Assembly (NCBI GenBank): GCA_009869945.1
Contig: WIXG01000298.1
Span: forward strand, 33,358 to 97,357
Direction of reading: 5' to 3'
DNA: 64,000 nucleotides
Source of the DNA: Mesaphorura yosii
Lineage: Eukaryota > Arthropoda > Collembola > Poduromorpha > Tullbergiidae
The position numbers were made by a program, and so were the translations under genes. Shown here piece by piece: positions 48,136-59,084 of this stretch (position 1 is the first letter of the stretch; each line of letters begins with the position of its first letter). The notes beneath the pieces are model-generated. The model was not told the DNA's origin. It did not search any database and saw only the letters and a program-made list of their open reading frames with translations.

Positions 48136-49235
48136 ATGTGCTTAAAACACCGAAGACGTCGACGGTGGAAGAAGAATTCAGTCGCCACTGTCACCGCTGC
48201 TTCGCTGCTGCTCGTCCTTTGTGCTAGCTCTTTTTTGATAAACGTCGGTGCAGAATGCTGTTACCCGAAGCAGCTCTCCAGCTCGCGCCCAAAATGTGGG
48301 GACGGTTCTACGCTGCGAGGGCGCTACTACTGCGGACAAGGCGACTGCAACTTCTTCGGCTGCAACTGCGTCGGCGGGTGCCGAAGCTCGGAGAGCCTCC
48401 GCTTCAAGGCCGGGGACATCATCGGTTGTGAGATGGTGGGCCTGCTCATGGGTGTGCACACTATCTTAACGTTCGGGACGCGCACGTTGTTCCACACGAT
48501 GCTGGCTGTCAGCGACCACGACGTGATTCACGTCAGCGTCGACCTCGTCGAGGGGACGCAGATCAAGCGGGAGTCCTTCTTCAAGGCGAAGAACGACAAA
48601 ATGCACTGCCACGTCGAGACTGAATTCTTCGACGAACAGGCAGCTTACTACTGGGACATCAGACCGTTCGCGGAGGACGTCGTCGTCGCACGAGCCGAGG
48701 CATACGAGGAGTTCAATCACGGGAGACCGCTGCGGTACGACGCGATCGAGAAGAACTGCGAGCATTGGGTCACGTTCTGGCGGTACGGAATCGGATTCAA
48801 TCTGCAGCTCCATCCTGGCCAGCCGACGCTGAACGGAGTGCTCCGCTACTTTGGACTCCGCCCGAAACTGGAGAGGACAGACAACTTTGAAGGCCACCAC
48901 CGAATCAGTTGGAATGGGACGCTGACGAGAGGCGGCAACGGCGACGGATGGAGCACCGCCCACGCTCAGAGGAGCGGTGGAAAGGCACGCAACTTTTATG
49001 GTAAGTTTATTGACTGCACACACGTACCCATGCATGCACGCACACTTTAATTTGCTCGTACATGCTTAACTGGTATGTATTTTGCATTTTGTAATTCGCA
49101 GTTGGTCCACTCTTCGTCAAGCCAAAGTACTCTGGAATCTGTTGGCGGAATTCAGACTGCTACTCGAAACGCTGTGATCGGACTGACGTATTTGGGCATG
49201 AGTTTGGGTATTGCGAGGTCATAAAATTTGCGTGA
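48136..49235 (+). CDS. Secreted protein: Diedel-like Cys domain fused to LRAT domain
   Basis: Exons 48136-49000 and 49102-49235 (phase 1), 332 aa. A basic N-terminus and hydrophobic stretch (VTAASLLLVLCASSFLINVG) form a signal peptide ending before ECC at 40-42. Residues 41-82 (ECCYPKQL...KCGDGS, then YYCGQGDCNFFGCNCVGGCR) match the Cys layout of Diedel, an insect immune-modulating cytokine also captured by insect viruses. Residues 87-215 form an LRAT fold: FKAGDIIGCEM, TLFHTMLAVSDHDVIHVS with His120 and His132, and AIEKNCEHWVTFWRYGIG with Cys208. A third Cys-rich tail follows in exon 2 (SGICWRNSDCYSKRCDRT...YCEV). The catalytic set appears complete, so an extracellular acyltransferase or lipase is possible. 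The domain pairing is new to me. Confidence 0.8.
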
Positions 49236-49416
49236 CACTTGTAGAAAGCTTGGCTTTGTTCAATTTTGTAGCAGCTTTAATTCACGTCGGTCAGTTGAAT
49301 GTATTTAGTTTATGAATAAATCAGTGTCGTGTCGTTTTCTCGTTTTACATCTACAAATTTTGAGTGCTGGTTCCATCAATTTACACGTTCCTCACAACCT
49401 CGCTAACACATCGGTT

Positions 49417-49865
49417 TCAAACGACGAAATCTGGTGGACCCATGCAGCCTGAGCCTTGGCCTGACATTCTAGGCGCGAATCCAAAGAATGGGCGCCCACT
49501 TCCTGAGCTGTTGTACACGAAGATGTCTTCCTCCTCCACGGTCTCAATCGCCCACGTGATCCTTCGAGCTCGACCGGGTGCGGGTCCACAGCGAGGCAGG
49601 CCTGATCACGAATACGAATTCGAGTGCGGGCGTGCGTGAACTGTAGCCTATCGTCGTGGCTGAATTTGCCGCCGCCCGAACCTTCCCGCCGGGCACAGAT
49701 GATTGGAATCATGACACAGATGCAGCAGCAGACGCCGAGGATTATCACGATGAATAAACAGATTTGGGGGAAGAGCCCACGTAGCAGTTTGCGGTCTTCG
49801 TCGGTGAACGGTGGAATTTGGGGCCCTTCGGTCGCAGTATATTCATAGTCGAATGCACTGGCCAT
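49417..49865 (-). CDS. Small single-pass membrane protein
   Basis: Start ATG at 49865. Residues 1-29 are acidic (MASAFDYEYTATEGPQIPP, FTDEDRKLLRG), then a strong transmembrane helix with Cys cluster (LFPQICLFIVIILGVCCCIC, VMIPIICARR). Two models exist for the tail. Straight reading gives 157 aa to 49392. An 81-nt intron (49681-49602, weak donor GTTCGG) keeps phase and joins to a frame with much better codon use, ITWAIETVEEEDIFVYNSSG then SGRPFFGFAPRMSGQGSGC, ending at 49417 (122 aa). I prefer the spliced form. No family recognised; possibly palmitoylated at the Cys cluster. Confidence 0.6.
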
Positions 49866-50187
49866 GGCCAGGAGAGTCAGTCACGGAGCAGGTGGAGGAA
49901 TTTTTAACAAGTTAAAATTTTGTCAGGCTTTAAACCGAATTTTCACAACTTCCGTTTGGTATCTCGAAACTAGTATAGTTTTACCTTTTGAAGGCTGTGG
50001 TATATGAGCTAATAAAAGAAAAGAAGGAAACAGTGCACAAATTTCTGAGGTCGTGCCGAGTGAGTGCCAAGGCAGCAATTCGCTGGTCGCCATTAACTTT
50101 TATTCATTTTCACCGCTTTTAGATGCATTTTGTTAGTTATTTAGAAGTTTCAACCGGTCGCGCTCATTAGAAATTATCAATTTCCAT

Positions 50188-51397
50188 TCACGCAATTCGA
50201 ATATGTTCATAGTAAAGCTGCATGCGTCCACCACCGCCAATTCGGCAATCTCCACCCCAGTACATGATGAACATTCCGTAGCGGCTCATGTACGGACCCA
50301 TATCGGTCCTATTCTGGTTCTCAAAACTGCAATCAGCAAACAGGCGAGGCAATTAATAATATGTCAATTTATCACTGAACTGAACCAGGAAAAATTAGGC
50401 TACTCCAGCATTAACTTACAAATCGAGAGGTTTCAGCCTCCCTTCTTCATCAAAGTAACACAGCATCAGGAAATCGAACACGCCGTCCGTGCAGTCGTTC
50501 CTGTATCCGAAATTGATTTCGTCGAAGGTCATGTGAAATTCGTAGTTGGTTCCGTCACTGAAGTTCGCTTTGGGCCAGACGAACGTCTTCATTCCGTTGC
50601 TGACGAACCCCGCCGCGAAGTAAGGAATTGGGTCGATGGAAGGCTGCCCCCAGCTGTAGTAAGTTTCGATCAAGCGGATGGCCGGCAGCATGTCGTCGTG
50701 GGTCTGCTCCTTATACTCGATGATGAACCCGTTGCCCTGCTGCGGGAGGACGTACTGCACGGAGCGAACCATTAGTGTGATGACCAGGACGGACGCGTTG
50801 ATGTACAGCGGAAAGGTGGGGACGTTTGAGCCGCAGAATCGGTTTGACCAGCTCACTTGTCGGTCACGCTCCTTAAATCCATTGATGACGACGGCGTACT
50901 CGCTGCATGGGAAATTGGTCGGCCATTCTAGGCGAGTCACTTCGAATTTCTTGTAGATGCGGGTTGGAGAAACCTGAAAGAAAGAAGGCCGGTACAGAAT
51001 GACAGAATTTTAGGCCTAAAACTGTAAAGACTGGATTATTGGCTTACAGTCCACACGCATAATTTCTTTCTATCGTCTGGATGACCAGGAGGGAATGTAA
51101 AATTAATCTTGCCACGAATGTTGCGAAAGTATCCGCCGCACAGATCTGTCAATGACAATGTCAATGCGAAAGGTTTCAGTCTGAGCTAAGCCGCCCCGCC
51201 AGAATCGAATGTTAAGACTAAAGACAGGGTTACAAAATCTCGGCTGGCCTGGACTTACTGTTTTGTGTCTCGTACTGGGCTTCGGTTTCTGTCACACTCC
51301 AAACGAATACAAACGCGAGGAGGGCGAGTCCAGCCCAGAATCGAGTTCGGAAAGAAGGCGTAGACGAGGATGACGTGGAAAATGGAGTCGGAGCCAT
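50188..51397 (-). CDS. Secreted CUB-domain protein
   Basis: Exons 51397-51259, 51145-51048, 50973-50420 and 50326-50188, 309 aa. A Ser/Thr-rich N-terminus precedes a hydrophobic signal (FWAGLALLAFVFVWSVTETE). The CUB fold begins at LCGGYFRNIRGKINFTFPPG and runs through KKLCVWTVSPTRIYKKFEVT, FPCSEYAVVING, SNRFCGSNVPTFPLYINAS and ending GFIIEYKEQ, with the two Cys pairs and alternating beta strands of the family. The remaining 140 residues are unrecognised but Cys- and aromatic-rich (YRNDCTDGVFDFLMLCYFDE, MYWGGDCRIGGGG). CUB modules mediate extracellular protein or carbohydrate binding. Likely extracellular; no catalytic domain seen. Confidence 0.8.
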
Positions 51398-51473
51398 TCT
51401 AAAGTTTTTCAGCCAGAGTGTTCAGGATTCGACTTCAATCTTCAATGCAATGCCGGACAAATGCAATTAACAG

Positions 51474-51479
51474 CTTATA
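51474..51479 (-). promoter_or_regulatory. Candidate TATA box of the CUB gene
   Basis: TATAAG on the minus strand, 77 bp before the ATG at 51397. Position suits a short-leader promoter; the match is fair. Confidence 0.4.
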
Positions 51480-52294
51480 AATTATTGCACTTCTGCGTGA
51501 AGGCAAAGCGGATAATGCCGACAACGTCTGCTAAGTTATCTAATCTCTTAACAAGGTAGAACGGTTCGGCAACGGCAATTAATTTACCACATTGCACGTG
51601 CTGGACTTCGCAACTTCAACTTGAATCGGGGCATTTGGAAAAACCGATTCGCAAGTCTTCAAAAGCATAACAGCATGTACTCATTTATTTCATTTCAGCA
51701 TCACTGATTTAAAAGACATATACAACCGATATCAATAGTACGAATTTACGAATACGAATATAAAATATGAAATGAATACCGACTTTTTATAAATGATGCG
51801 CGATGGCGACCTCGCAAAATGACAAGACAAGCAGCCACACTTTAGCCTACAATGTACCTACTTATAATGGGTTTATAAGCACTTTTTTCTTTGGTTTTCC
51901 TTTGTTACAAAATGACTTGACTATAGCTGAAAAGTTACAATTTCTTAGCACAAATTGTTACAAATGCGAACCCGAAACTCGACCTTCGTGAACATGAACA
52001 GTTTGATCTTAACCAACGTCCATCAAACGCCTCGCCCCACCCGTCCGCCTACCAACGCAATCCTGCTTCAGATTTCAGAATTTAGAAAAATTGATTTCTT
52101 AAAACTTGAAATGCATTCTGAACTTTCTGAATGCTTGAAACTAGAAACAACTCGCTCTCGCTTGGTTTTACTAAAATCTATCTTATCGTCTTCAGTCAAT
52201 AGCTCAGTTGGAACAGAACCACCACCGATCGTCGAACCCAAAGTTCCTTGTGCAATGCCCATTTACAGGGCGTGCACATTTTCGAAACAACGCT
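51480..52294. other. Noncoding stretch before the repeat array
   Basis: No gene recognised. Weak open frames on both strands at 51955-52296 show no domain. An A-box-like AGCTCAGTTGG at 52201-52211 is not part of a foldable tRNA. Confidence 0.4.
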
Positions 52295-52579
52295 AATCAG
52301 CTTATCTCATCGTTGAGGCTACTCATCCCTAACCCAAGTCCCAGCTCCTTAAATTATTAGCAATCAGCTTATCTCATCGTTGAGGCTACTCATCCTTATT
52401 TCAAGTATTACATCTTGAAGCTTGACAAAATCTAAACTACATGAATACGCACACGTTTTGACAATCAGCTTATCTCATCGTTGAGGCTACTCATCTCCAC
52501 TCCAAGTACAGCAAGCAATATGCTAATATCTACAAATTGATAATACAATCAGCTTATCTCATCGTTGAGGCTACTCATC
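52295..52579 (+). repeat. Direct repeat array, family R (4 copies of 33 bp)
   Basis: Identical 33-bp copies at 52295-52327, 52362-52394, 52463-52495 and 52547-52579. Each starts AATCAGCTTATCTC and ends GAGGCTACTCATC; three of the four are preceded by CA. Spacers of 34, 68 and 51 bp are unlike one another except for a weak CAAGT word shortly after the first three copies. The copies fall in different reading frames, so the repeat is not a protein repeat. No hairpin pairing partner was found in the spacers. Confidence 0.9.
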
Positions 52580-52610
52580 CTCACTACTAATACTTTAAAT
52601 ACTTAATTAG

Positions 52611-52972
52611 AAAATTGAACTTGTGTGTGTATTGGGATTCATCGAACCTCTCTTCGAACGCTGTCTTAATTACTAAGAACTGAAAATTGAACTTGTGTGT
52701 GTATTGGGATTCATCCAACTACCTTACGAGTAGAGTAGACTATTGAAAATTGAACTTGTGTGTTTATTGGGATTCATCAAACTTACGTTTCGAATTTTTT
52801 TAATTCTAAAAATTGAACTTGTGTGTTTATTGGGATTCATCGAACTTACTTTTCGAATTTTTTAATTCTAGAAAATTGAACTTGTGTGTTTATTGGGATT
52901 CATCGCATAACTTGACGAATGTCTCTAACCTAGAAATCCTAATATCTTGAACTTGTTTTCATTGGGATTCAT
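52611..52972 (+). repeat. Direct repeat array, family S (5 copies of 33 bp plus one decayed)
   Basis: Copies at 52611-52643, 52683-52715, 52746-52778, 52809-52841 and 52872-52904, and a decayed one at about 52941-52972. Each starts AAAATTGAACTTGTGTG and ends TATTGGGATTCATC; the first two have GTGTGTGTATT and the next three GTGTGTTTATT. Spacers are 39, 30, 30, 30 and 36 bp; the third and fourth are similar (TTCGAATTTTTT...AATTCTA), the others not. The unit length (33 bp) and the terminal TCATC equal those of family R, 31 bp to the left. Confidence 0.9.
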
Positions 52973-53504
52973 TTTGTGCTCTTCAGATGTCTGAAGAATC
53001 TACCGAAAATGGAATTGATTATTTTTCAGGTTTGTACTGTTTCGATAAATCCAACTTTACAATCAGATATGAAAGCCAGATTCTAGTTTACTTTCACACT
53101 GCGTGGGTGCACACTGAATCTACATAATACGTAAATAATAAGGTGAGAAAAATTAAGTGTAGAGTTGGGGCTCCAAAATTTACTATTTGGAGTGGGCGAC
53201 GAATTCGAAATGGTGCATTCCAACTGGCTGGCTCAAGAACAGACGCATAGATAGAAGTTAGACATGAATCAACTGTTCGAATGCTCAGAAACAATTTGAT
53301 CTTGATCCTTCTGGGATAATTTCTGCTTCTACTTCTGGGTCTTTATAGACTTTAACTTAACTTGCTCCCTGAGGCGAAACTCTGTACTTTGAACCGAATT
53401 GCGCGGCAGGCGGGTGGCAAAATCGGTATCAACTTTACAATAAATTAGGAAACAAGTTTAAATAACTGTAGCTGCTACGAATAACGAATGACTGTTAAAT
53501 TCAA
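52973..53504. other. Intergenic between repeat array and F-box gene
   Basis: No gene recognised; the right end should hold the F-box gene 3' UTR. Confidence 0.4.
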
Positions 53505-56325
53505 TTACTCCAAGAAATTTATGTCGTTCTCACCATCCGTCGAGCTGTCGTCACCCTCATCGTCGTAGAAGTTGCCTAGTCCATATACTAGCTCTTGTTG
53601 CATCAAATCCCCAAGTGCATTGCCCGGTTGATTGGCGTTATGATCGTGGAAGTCGTCAAGCTGCATGTCGAAAAGACGGTCAAGCTCTGCAGCTGGCAGT
53701 ACTGGTTGTGCTGCGGCTCCTCCTGCCAAAATTTCGGCGGCAACTTGAGCGGCGAGAGGATCATGGACAGGATTTTGATGTAAGCGGTGGCGGTGCTCCC
53801 GCATAATCCTAAACGCGACACGCCGGCGGTGCACGTCTGGTGGTACGTCTTGTCGTGCCCGACGTCTGGAGGTCGCGTCGAATTGGGCATGCTTCGATTG
53901 TAACTTGACTCGTTCAATGTGTTCTAGGTCTTCAACGATGTCACCATTGACGTACACTTTGAGATTTGGAATGCGTTCTCGAGCGAAGAATTTCCCGGCC
54001 TCGGTTACAAGGGGACAATTGACCACATTCAGGACTTTTAGTGACAAAATCATCTGATCTGCGATTGATTCAATGGCAGCGTCATGCAGCTGAAAGAGAA
54101 CAACAGAACACAAAAATTAGCTTGCAAACTCCAGCATTTTACATTTCTATTACTCAGCCAAATATTTTAAGGTTAATTACCTTATCCGATTTCAGATGGA
54201 GATATTCTACTTTGCCGCACTTAACAATGCCAAATAGCACCGAAAGATGAGACATCGATTGTGATTCCAGACGCAGATGAGTCAAATCTGTTAACGATAA
54301 ATGTACATTGAAATTATTTTCAGTATGCAACAACGCATTCAGTGCAAAACTAAGCATTAGAATAAAAATTAATATCCTACTTACTTGTCAAATTACCAAT
54401 GAACAAATCCCTTCGAAATTTATCCGGATTCACAAATAGGTACGTCATTGTCTCTGCCAAATCGTTACAAACTTCCAGTGAGACTCCAGAAATACCGCAG
54501 TCGGTGAAATCCCCATCCGTGCAGGCCAGATCAGTCAGGAATGGCAGATCGGTGTAAATAACGCGCAGGCAATCGTCGTTGACGCCCGGAATGTGAAGGA
54601 CGCGAAGTCTTGGGAATGCTCGGGTGATTCTCGACACAACTTCGCTGTCTTTAATCGGATGATCTCGACCTTGAATCTTGAGAGAAGTCAAGTTATGTTC
54701 GTGCTTGATCTTAATTGGGAAGATTGTAGGAAACGGCATGTCGACGCAGGTCAGTGTCTCCAGTGTTGTCAAATTCTCTAAAAAGTCCAATGGCCATCGA
54801 TAGCGACTGAGTCTCAGGTGTTTCAGCTTCCTCATGTCGTGTCCCGGGATTCGAATCATACGAGTATATGGATACTCGGCCGGAAGAGATAAACTCAAGT
54901 TCTGGAGATTTGGACCAACCGTTTGGAAGAGCTGCCTTGCCGCTGGAACTTCGACTGTTTTCCCAAAGTGAATGTTCATCTCACACAAATTAGAGAATGA
55001 CTGCTCGTTGAAACCTTCGAGGACCGGCTGTGTAACGTGCAGGGGAAAGTTTAGCTTGACTAAATTCTTGACCTTTTCTCGCGGTACTTGCACCAGCGCT
55101 CGAAGAATTCCAAGTGAGACAGTGCAATCACACCAATTATCGAGGAAGGAGCAAGAGATAGTTTGTAAATTAGGCAAACTTGAGAGAAGACGCACAAATG
55201 AGCCTCGAATTGCAGCTTCGTCGTCTCGAGGTGGAATGGGAGGAGCGTTTGCATCTTCCTCGGGGTTCCCGCCACCATTTCCGTTGCCAGCATCACCCTC
55301 GTGAACGGGCCCCCACACACCTTGACCGTCACCACCAGGAACAATCGGAACAACTGGAGGAGGCATGCCTTCTCGAGCCACGAAGCTTTGGGTGCCCACC
55401 GTCAAATGCTTAATTGTTGGAAAGCTGTACTCTCTCATCTGGATTGGTGGCTGTATCTTGGATGGCGGTCTGCGCACAGGTATTGGCACGTAGCGAAGCC
55501 ACAGCCTTTCTAGATTCGGCAGGTAATTCTCCAGGGCCCAATATAATTCTTTTTCTGTGACAGGATGCGATTGTTGTAGTATCAACGTTTGGATGTGGGT
55601 TCCGTGCGCCGAGAAGAAACGTTGCAGTATGGCGTTCGTTTCACAGAATTCCACTTTGTACATCTGAAACGTTAAATGGATCGGCCTTGAAACCAAACCA
55701 CCTTCTGCTGGAGTTGGATAGTACTTCAAGTAAGACGTGATTCCGGAATTGTCGGTGAATGTTATGGTTTTGATCTTTTGAATAATGCGGCAAGCTTCTT
55801 CGTTCCACTGATGACAAACTGCACGGCATTTCATAACTTCGGGCAGAGGAAGGTGCCTCAGAATGTCTTGAATGATCTACGAACACAAGAAAGAGATTAG
55901 ATTCAGATTTGTCTAATTTGCATGTATCATCGTTGTTAAGTATTAGTATTCAAATATGTAAAACTCACATTAGGGACCAACAAAGGATGTGGATGAGAGC
56001 TTGAACTACCAAAGCGTTCCATTTGTTCTTCATTCTCAGCCTCCCCCATTACGACTAGCATTCCAGCAGGCTCCTCTTCATTTTCCTCGTTTCCTTCTTG
56101 TCCTTCTAACTCAATGTCATTGACTTCGTCGGATGGTGACGGTGCTTGCCCTTCTTCAATGCGTTCATCTTCCATGTTATTTTCCAGGTCCAAGGACACA
56201 CTGAAGTTGTCTATGCTATCATCGGCAATGCTTTGAATGCTTTCAGGTGACGATGACGAATTCCCGGACGTATTCAGCGCAAACACATTCATCAAGTTGA
56301 ATTCTCCGTCCCCAGGTGGCTCCAT
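53505..56325 (-). CDS. F-box and leucine-rich-repeat protein
   Basis: Exons 56325-55969, 55876-54385, 54287-54181 and 54089-53505; 846 aa. The first exon is Ser/Glu-rich and acidic (QEGNEENEEEPAGML). The F-box spans the first join: HPLLVPN|IIQDILRHLPLPE then VMKCRAVCHQWNEEACRIIQ. Irregular leucine-rich repeats follow (LPNLERLWLRYVPIPV, LPNLQTISCSFLDNWCDCTV, LKHLRLSRYRWPLDFLENLT, FPRLRVLHIPGVNDDCLRVI, LTHLRLESQSMSHLSVLFG, LKVLNVVNCPLVTEAGKFFA). The C-terminus is Arg/His-rich then acidic (DDEGDDSSTDGEND). Such proteins recruit substrates to SCF ubiquitin ligases through SKP1; the target is unknown. A CAG acceptor just before the ATG and a GTAAGT donor near 56627 suggest a 5' UTR intron. Confidence 0.85.
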
Positions 56326-59084
56326 TTTAAGATTCTGCGAACACAAAAGCAAGAACCGATTAGCAATCAGCTCAAAGAAGCATTGTTGTATGCGTGGATA
56401 GATGGATTGTGACTGATGTTTTCGGCACATTCTAATACACAATAGTATCAAATGCTTCCTACAGAGCCTTCTTTTAATGTCCCCCAAATTCAAATTTAAT
56501 TTGTAAATTTGGCACTGATTCATTGATATTGGAAGATCAAGTCAGCGTGGCGATCGGGGTTACAAAATAAGTTATCATGTTACTGACCAGACTTATAATC
56601 TTGAAAATCAAATCAAAGAAACTTACAAAATCAATGGCTCGCTCGTAGTATCTTCGTACTTCCGGAATTCGGATCTTCCTTTTCAGCAATCAGTAAATTA
56701 TGTTGTAAATTTTAGGGATCTTCACAATTGCATTTCGGGCATGAACTTGGCTGGTGTGGCTTTATTGCTCACCAGTCGCTGGTCGGGAATGTTGAATGTG
56801 GCTTGCCTGGAAGACGAAGAAAGACAGAATTGAATTATGCTACTCAAGATTCAAGAGAGACGCTTTCTAAGCTTTACAAGCGTGCCTTATTTTTAGAACC
56901 GAGCCTTGGCATTTGCGAAGAAAAGAGAAGGAGCGTTTTTGTGCTTCAACCCCGTCTTTCTTTCTGTTAAATTTCCACGTATTCTAATTATAATACAGCT
57001 AACGACTGAGGACAAGAAAGTAAGGAAATGGTGCATCTACTTTACTGTCCTGTATTAATTAAGAAGTTAAACAGAAAATGGGGTCGAGTCAGTCGCAGCC
57101 AAGAACGAAGTATCAAGCACAAGACAAACAAGACTTGATCACATGACGGGTCGACGACACAGACATTCAATAGTCAGATTACTTTGCACTCATGTAAATA
57201 CGTTGATGTTAAAGCAGTTAAAACTTTCCGATACAATTTCAGTTACTATTCATGCCGAAAGGCCATCGACCCATTTCAACAACCAAAGTGCACCGGTCCA
57301 TACCATCACAACTACCAAGAAATAACTTTCCATCCACAAATCGCCATGTAATGTAACTGCTACACATTACATTGCGCAATGTTCATGCAAATTAAAACAG
57401 CATTAGCATCTAGAATTCAAATCCAAGATGGCCAAACACTAGACCACGGTACTGACGCTACCAAGCATCAAGGCTCCGAATTCTCCAGAAGCGGAAGCAT
57501 GCAATCACGACTGTAAAATGGCTAATTAACAGGAACATTATTAACATTTTCACGTGCAACAGGGAAACACTCAACAAGCCAACGCCAAAAACGTAACCCG
57601 AGCTAATCAAACCATTAAACATCAGGAAATGGCCTCCTAGTCCCAGTTTATCAGTTGTCTAAGATAAACCATATTTATAGCCAAAAAATTAGAAGCTTAC
57701 CAACAACGCGACTGACGCCAACTGACTCGCTTCGTCACTGATTCGTAAATTGATTAGTGATTACTGAGCTGGTTGGTCAGCACTGACTGCGATCGCGGCA
57801 GAGATGATTTTGATTTCTGCGGCGTACTTCCAATGCGCCCAATTGCCCAACGACAAAAGTATGCTGTTACGAGTTGCGTGTTAATTAAGAGCAATGCGCG
57901 AATGGCGAGCGGAATGTAATCAGTATAAAATTAATAGTTAAACCGTTTAGGCCACAAATTAAACTCACAACTCTTCGAAAATCGTGATGGAGGATTTCCG
58001 CTGCCGTCTTGCCGTGTGCCGTGCCGAGTGCGAGTGAGCGAGCCAGCAACGGCGAACCGAGAACGGGCACAGCACAAGCGCAATCACGGCACGGCGAGAA
58101 GCCCAATGAAAAATGACGCTTTGCCTTTATTTAAGTGCAACACAACTACCACACAGCACAGCATGCTTGAGTTGCGTTCGTACGCAGCGTTTGTGTTTAT
58201 GCCCACGAAGCCAAGCAAGTCGCCTCGCTGGAGTTCGTGTCGAATCCACCGCCTTTATTACGTACCTTCAGCTTGGTGCATTAACTTTATTTCTTTGTGC
58301 AAATAGCAACTGATTTGTATTTTCATAATTTCAAACGCTGGAATTTCTGTATGAGCAGTAAGGGCCGAATTCTACTGGAATTGATGAAAATGCTGAACCC
58401 AATTAAATTATCAGCTTCTCCTATAGCTCCTGAAGATCTGCTTTCGACCTCCTTCGCTGAATTCGGCTGGACGCTCCGTCGGATTCTCAATTCTCATACC
58501 AGAAGTCGAGCAAGACGTTTTTCGAGGGTCAAAACTTTCAATGACTAAAGTACTTTGCTTTTATTAACGTGAAGTTCAAGTTAATATAACAATACCCAGC
58601 GTAAGTAAGTACTAAGATCCATATACCCATTCAGTTAACTATGGAATCCATTTCGAACTATATAATTAGTTATTAACACAACATCAATGTGCTGGTTTCC
58701 AGTCTTTTTTTCAGATTTTTGTATTTTGTAGCGTTTTTATTTACAGCAGCATCAAGCTGCTGTAGAATAGTAATTAATTTAATTGATGGTAAAGCAGAAG
58801 AAAAAATCTTAAACCTATTGCAACAGTTTAGAGTTTAACAAAGAATTGACTAAATATTCGTATTGTTAAACATCAATAAGATTAACGAAATCGTAGAATG
58901 AGAAATTGCCACGTCACAGCGCTGTAAATTAAATTGCAATTCAATTGAAGGGGTGCGTGGCCACCCAACTCAATATGTTAAGGTTTAACGCTTTAACTAA
59001 CCTACTACTGCTAAATCGTTATACAATACAAATATCGGCATTTTATCTAAATCTAAAGTCCACCGATGTGTGGTCTCCCGGAAT
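56326..59084. other. Intergenic region between F-box and bZIP-like genes
   Basis: Holds the F-box 5' UTR exon and intron (donor near 56627) and, at the right end, probable 3' UTR of the bZIP-like gene. About 2.7 kb without recognised coding sequence. Confidence 0.4.

Noticed and set aside
52200..52245. Possible tRNA (AGCTCAGTTGG plus GTCGAACCC)
   Set aside because: The two boxes are too close to hold an anticodon arm and no acceptor or T stem forms.
52295..52972. Repeat array as a true CRISPR locus
   Set aside because: The surrounding DNA is clearly animal nuclear sequence with introns, no cas genes exist nearby, two different repeats alternate, and spacers vary too much in length.
52295..52972. 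Repeat array as a microRNA cluster or as protein repeats
   Set aside because: No hairpin arms pair with the repeat in the spacers by eye, and copies fall in different reading frames with stops between them.
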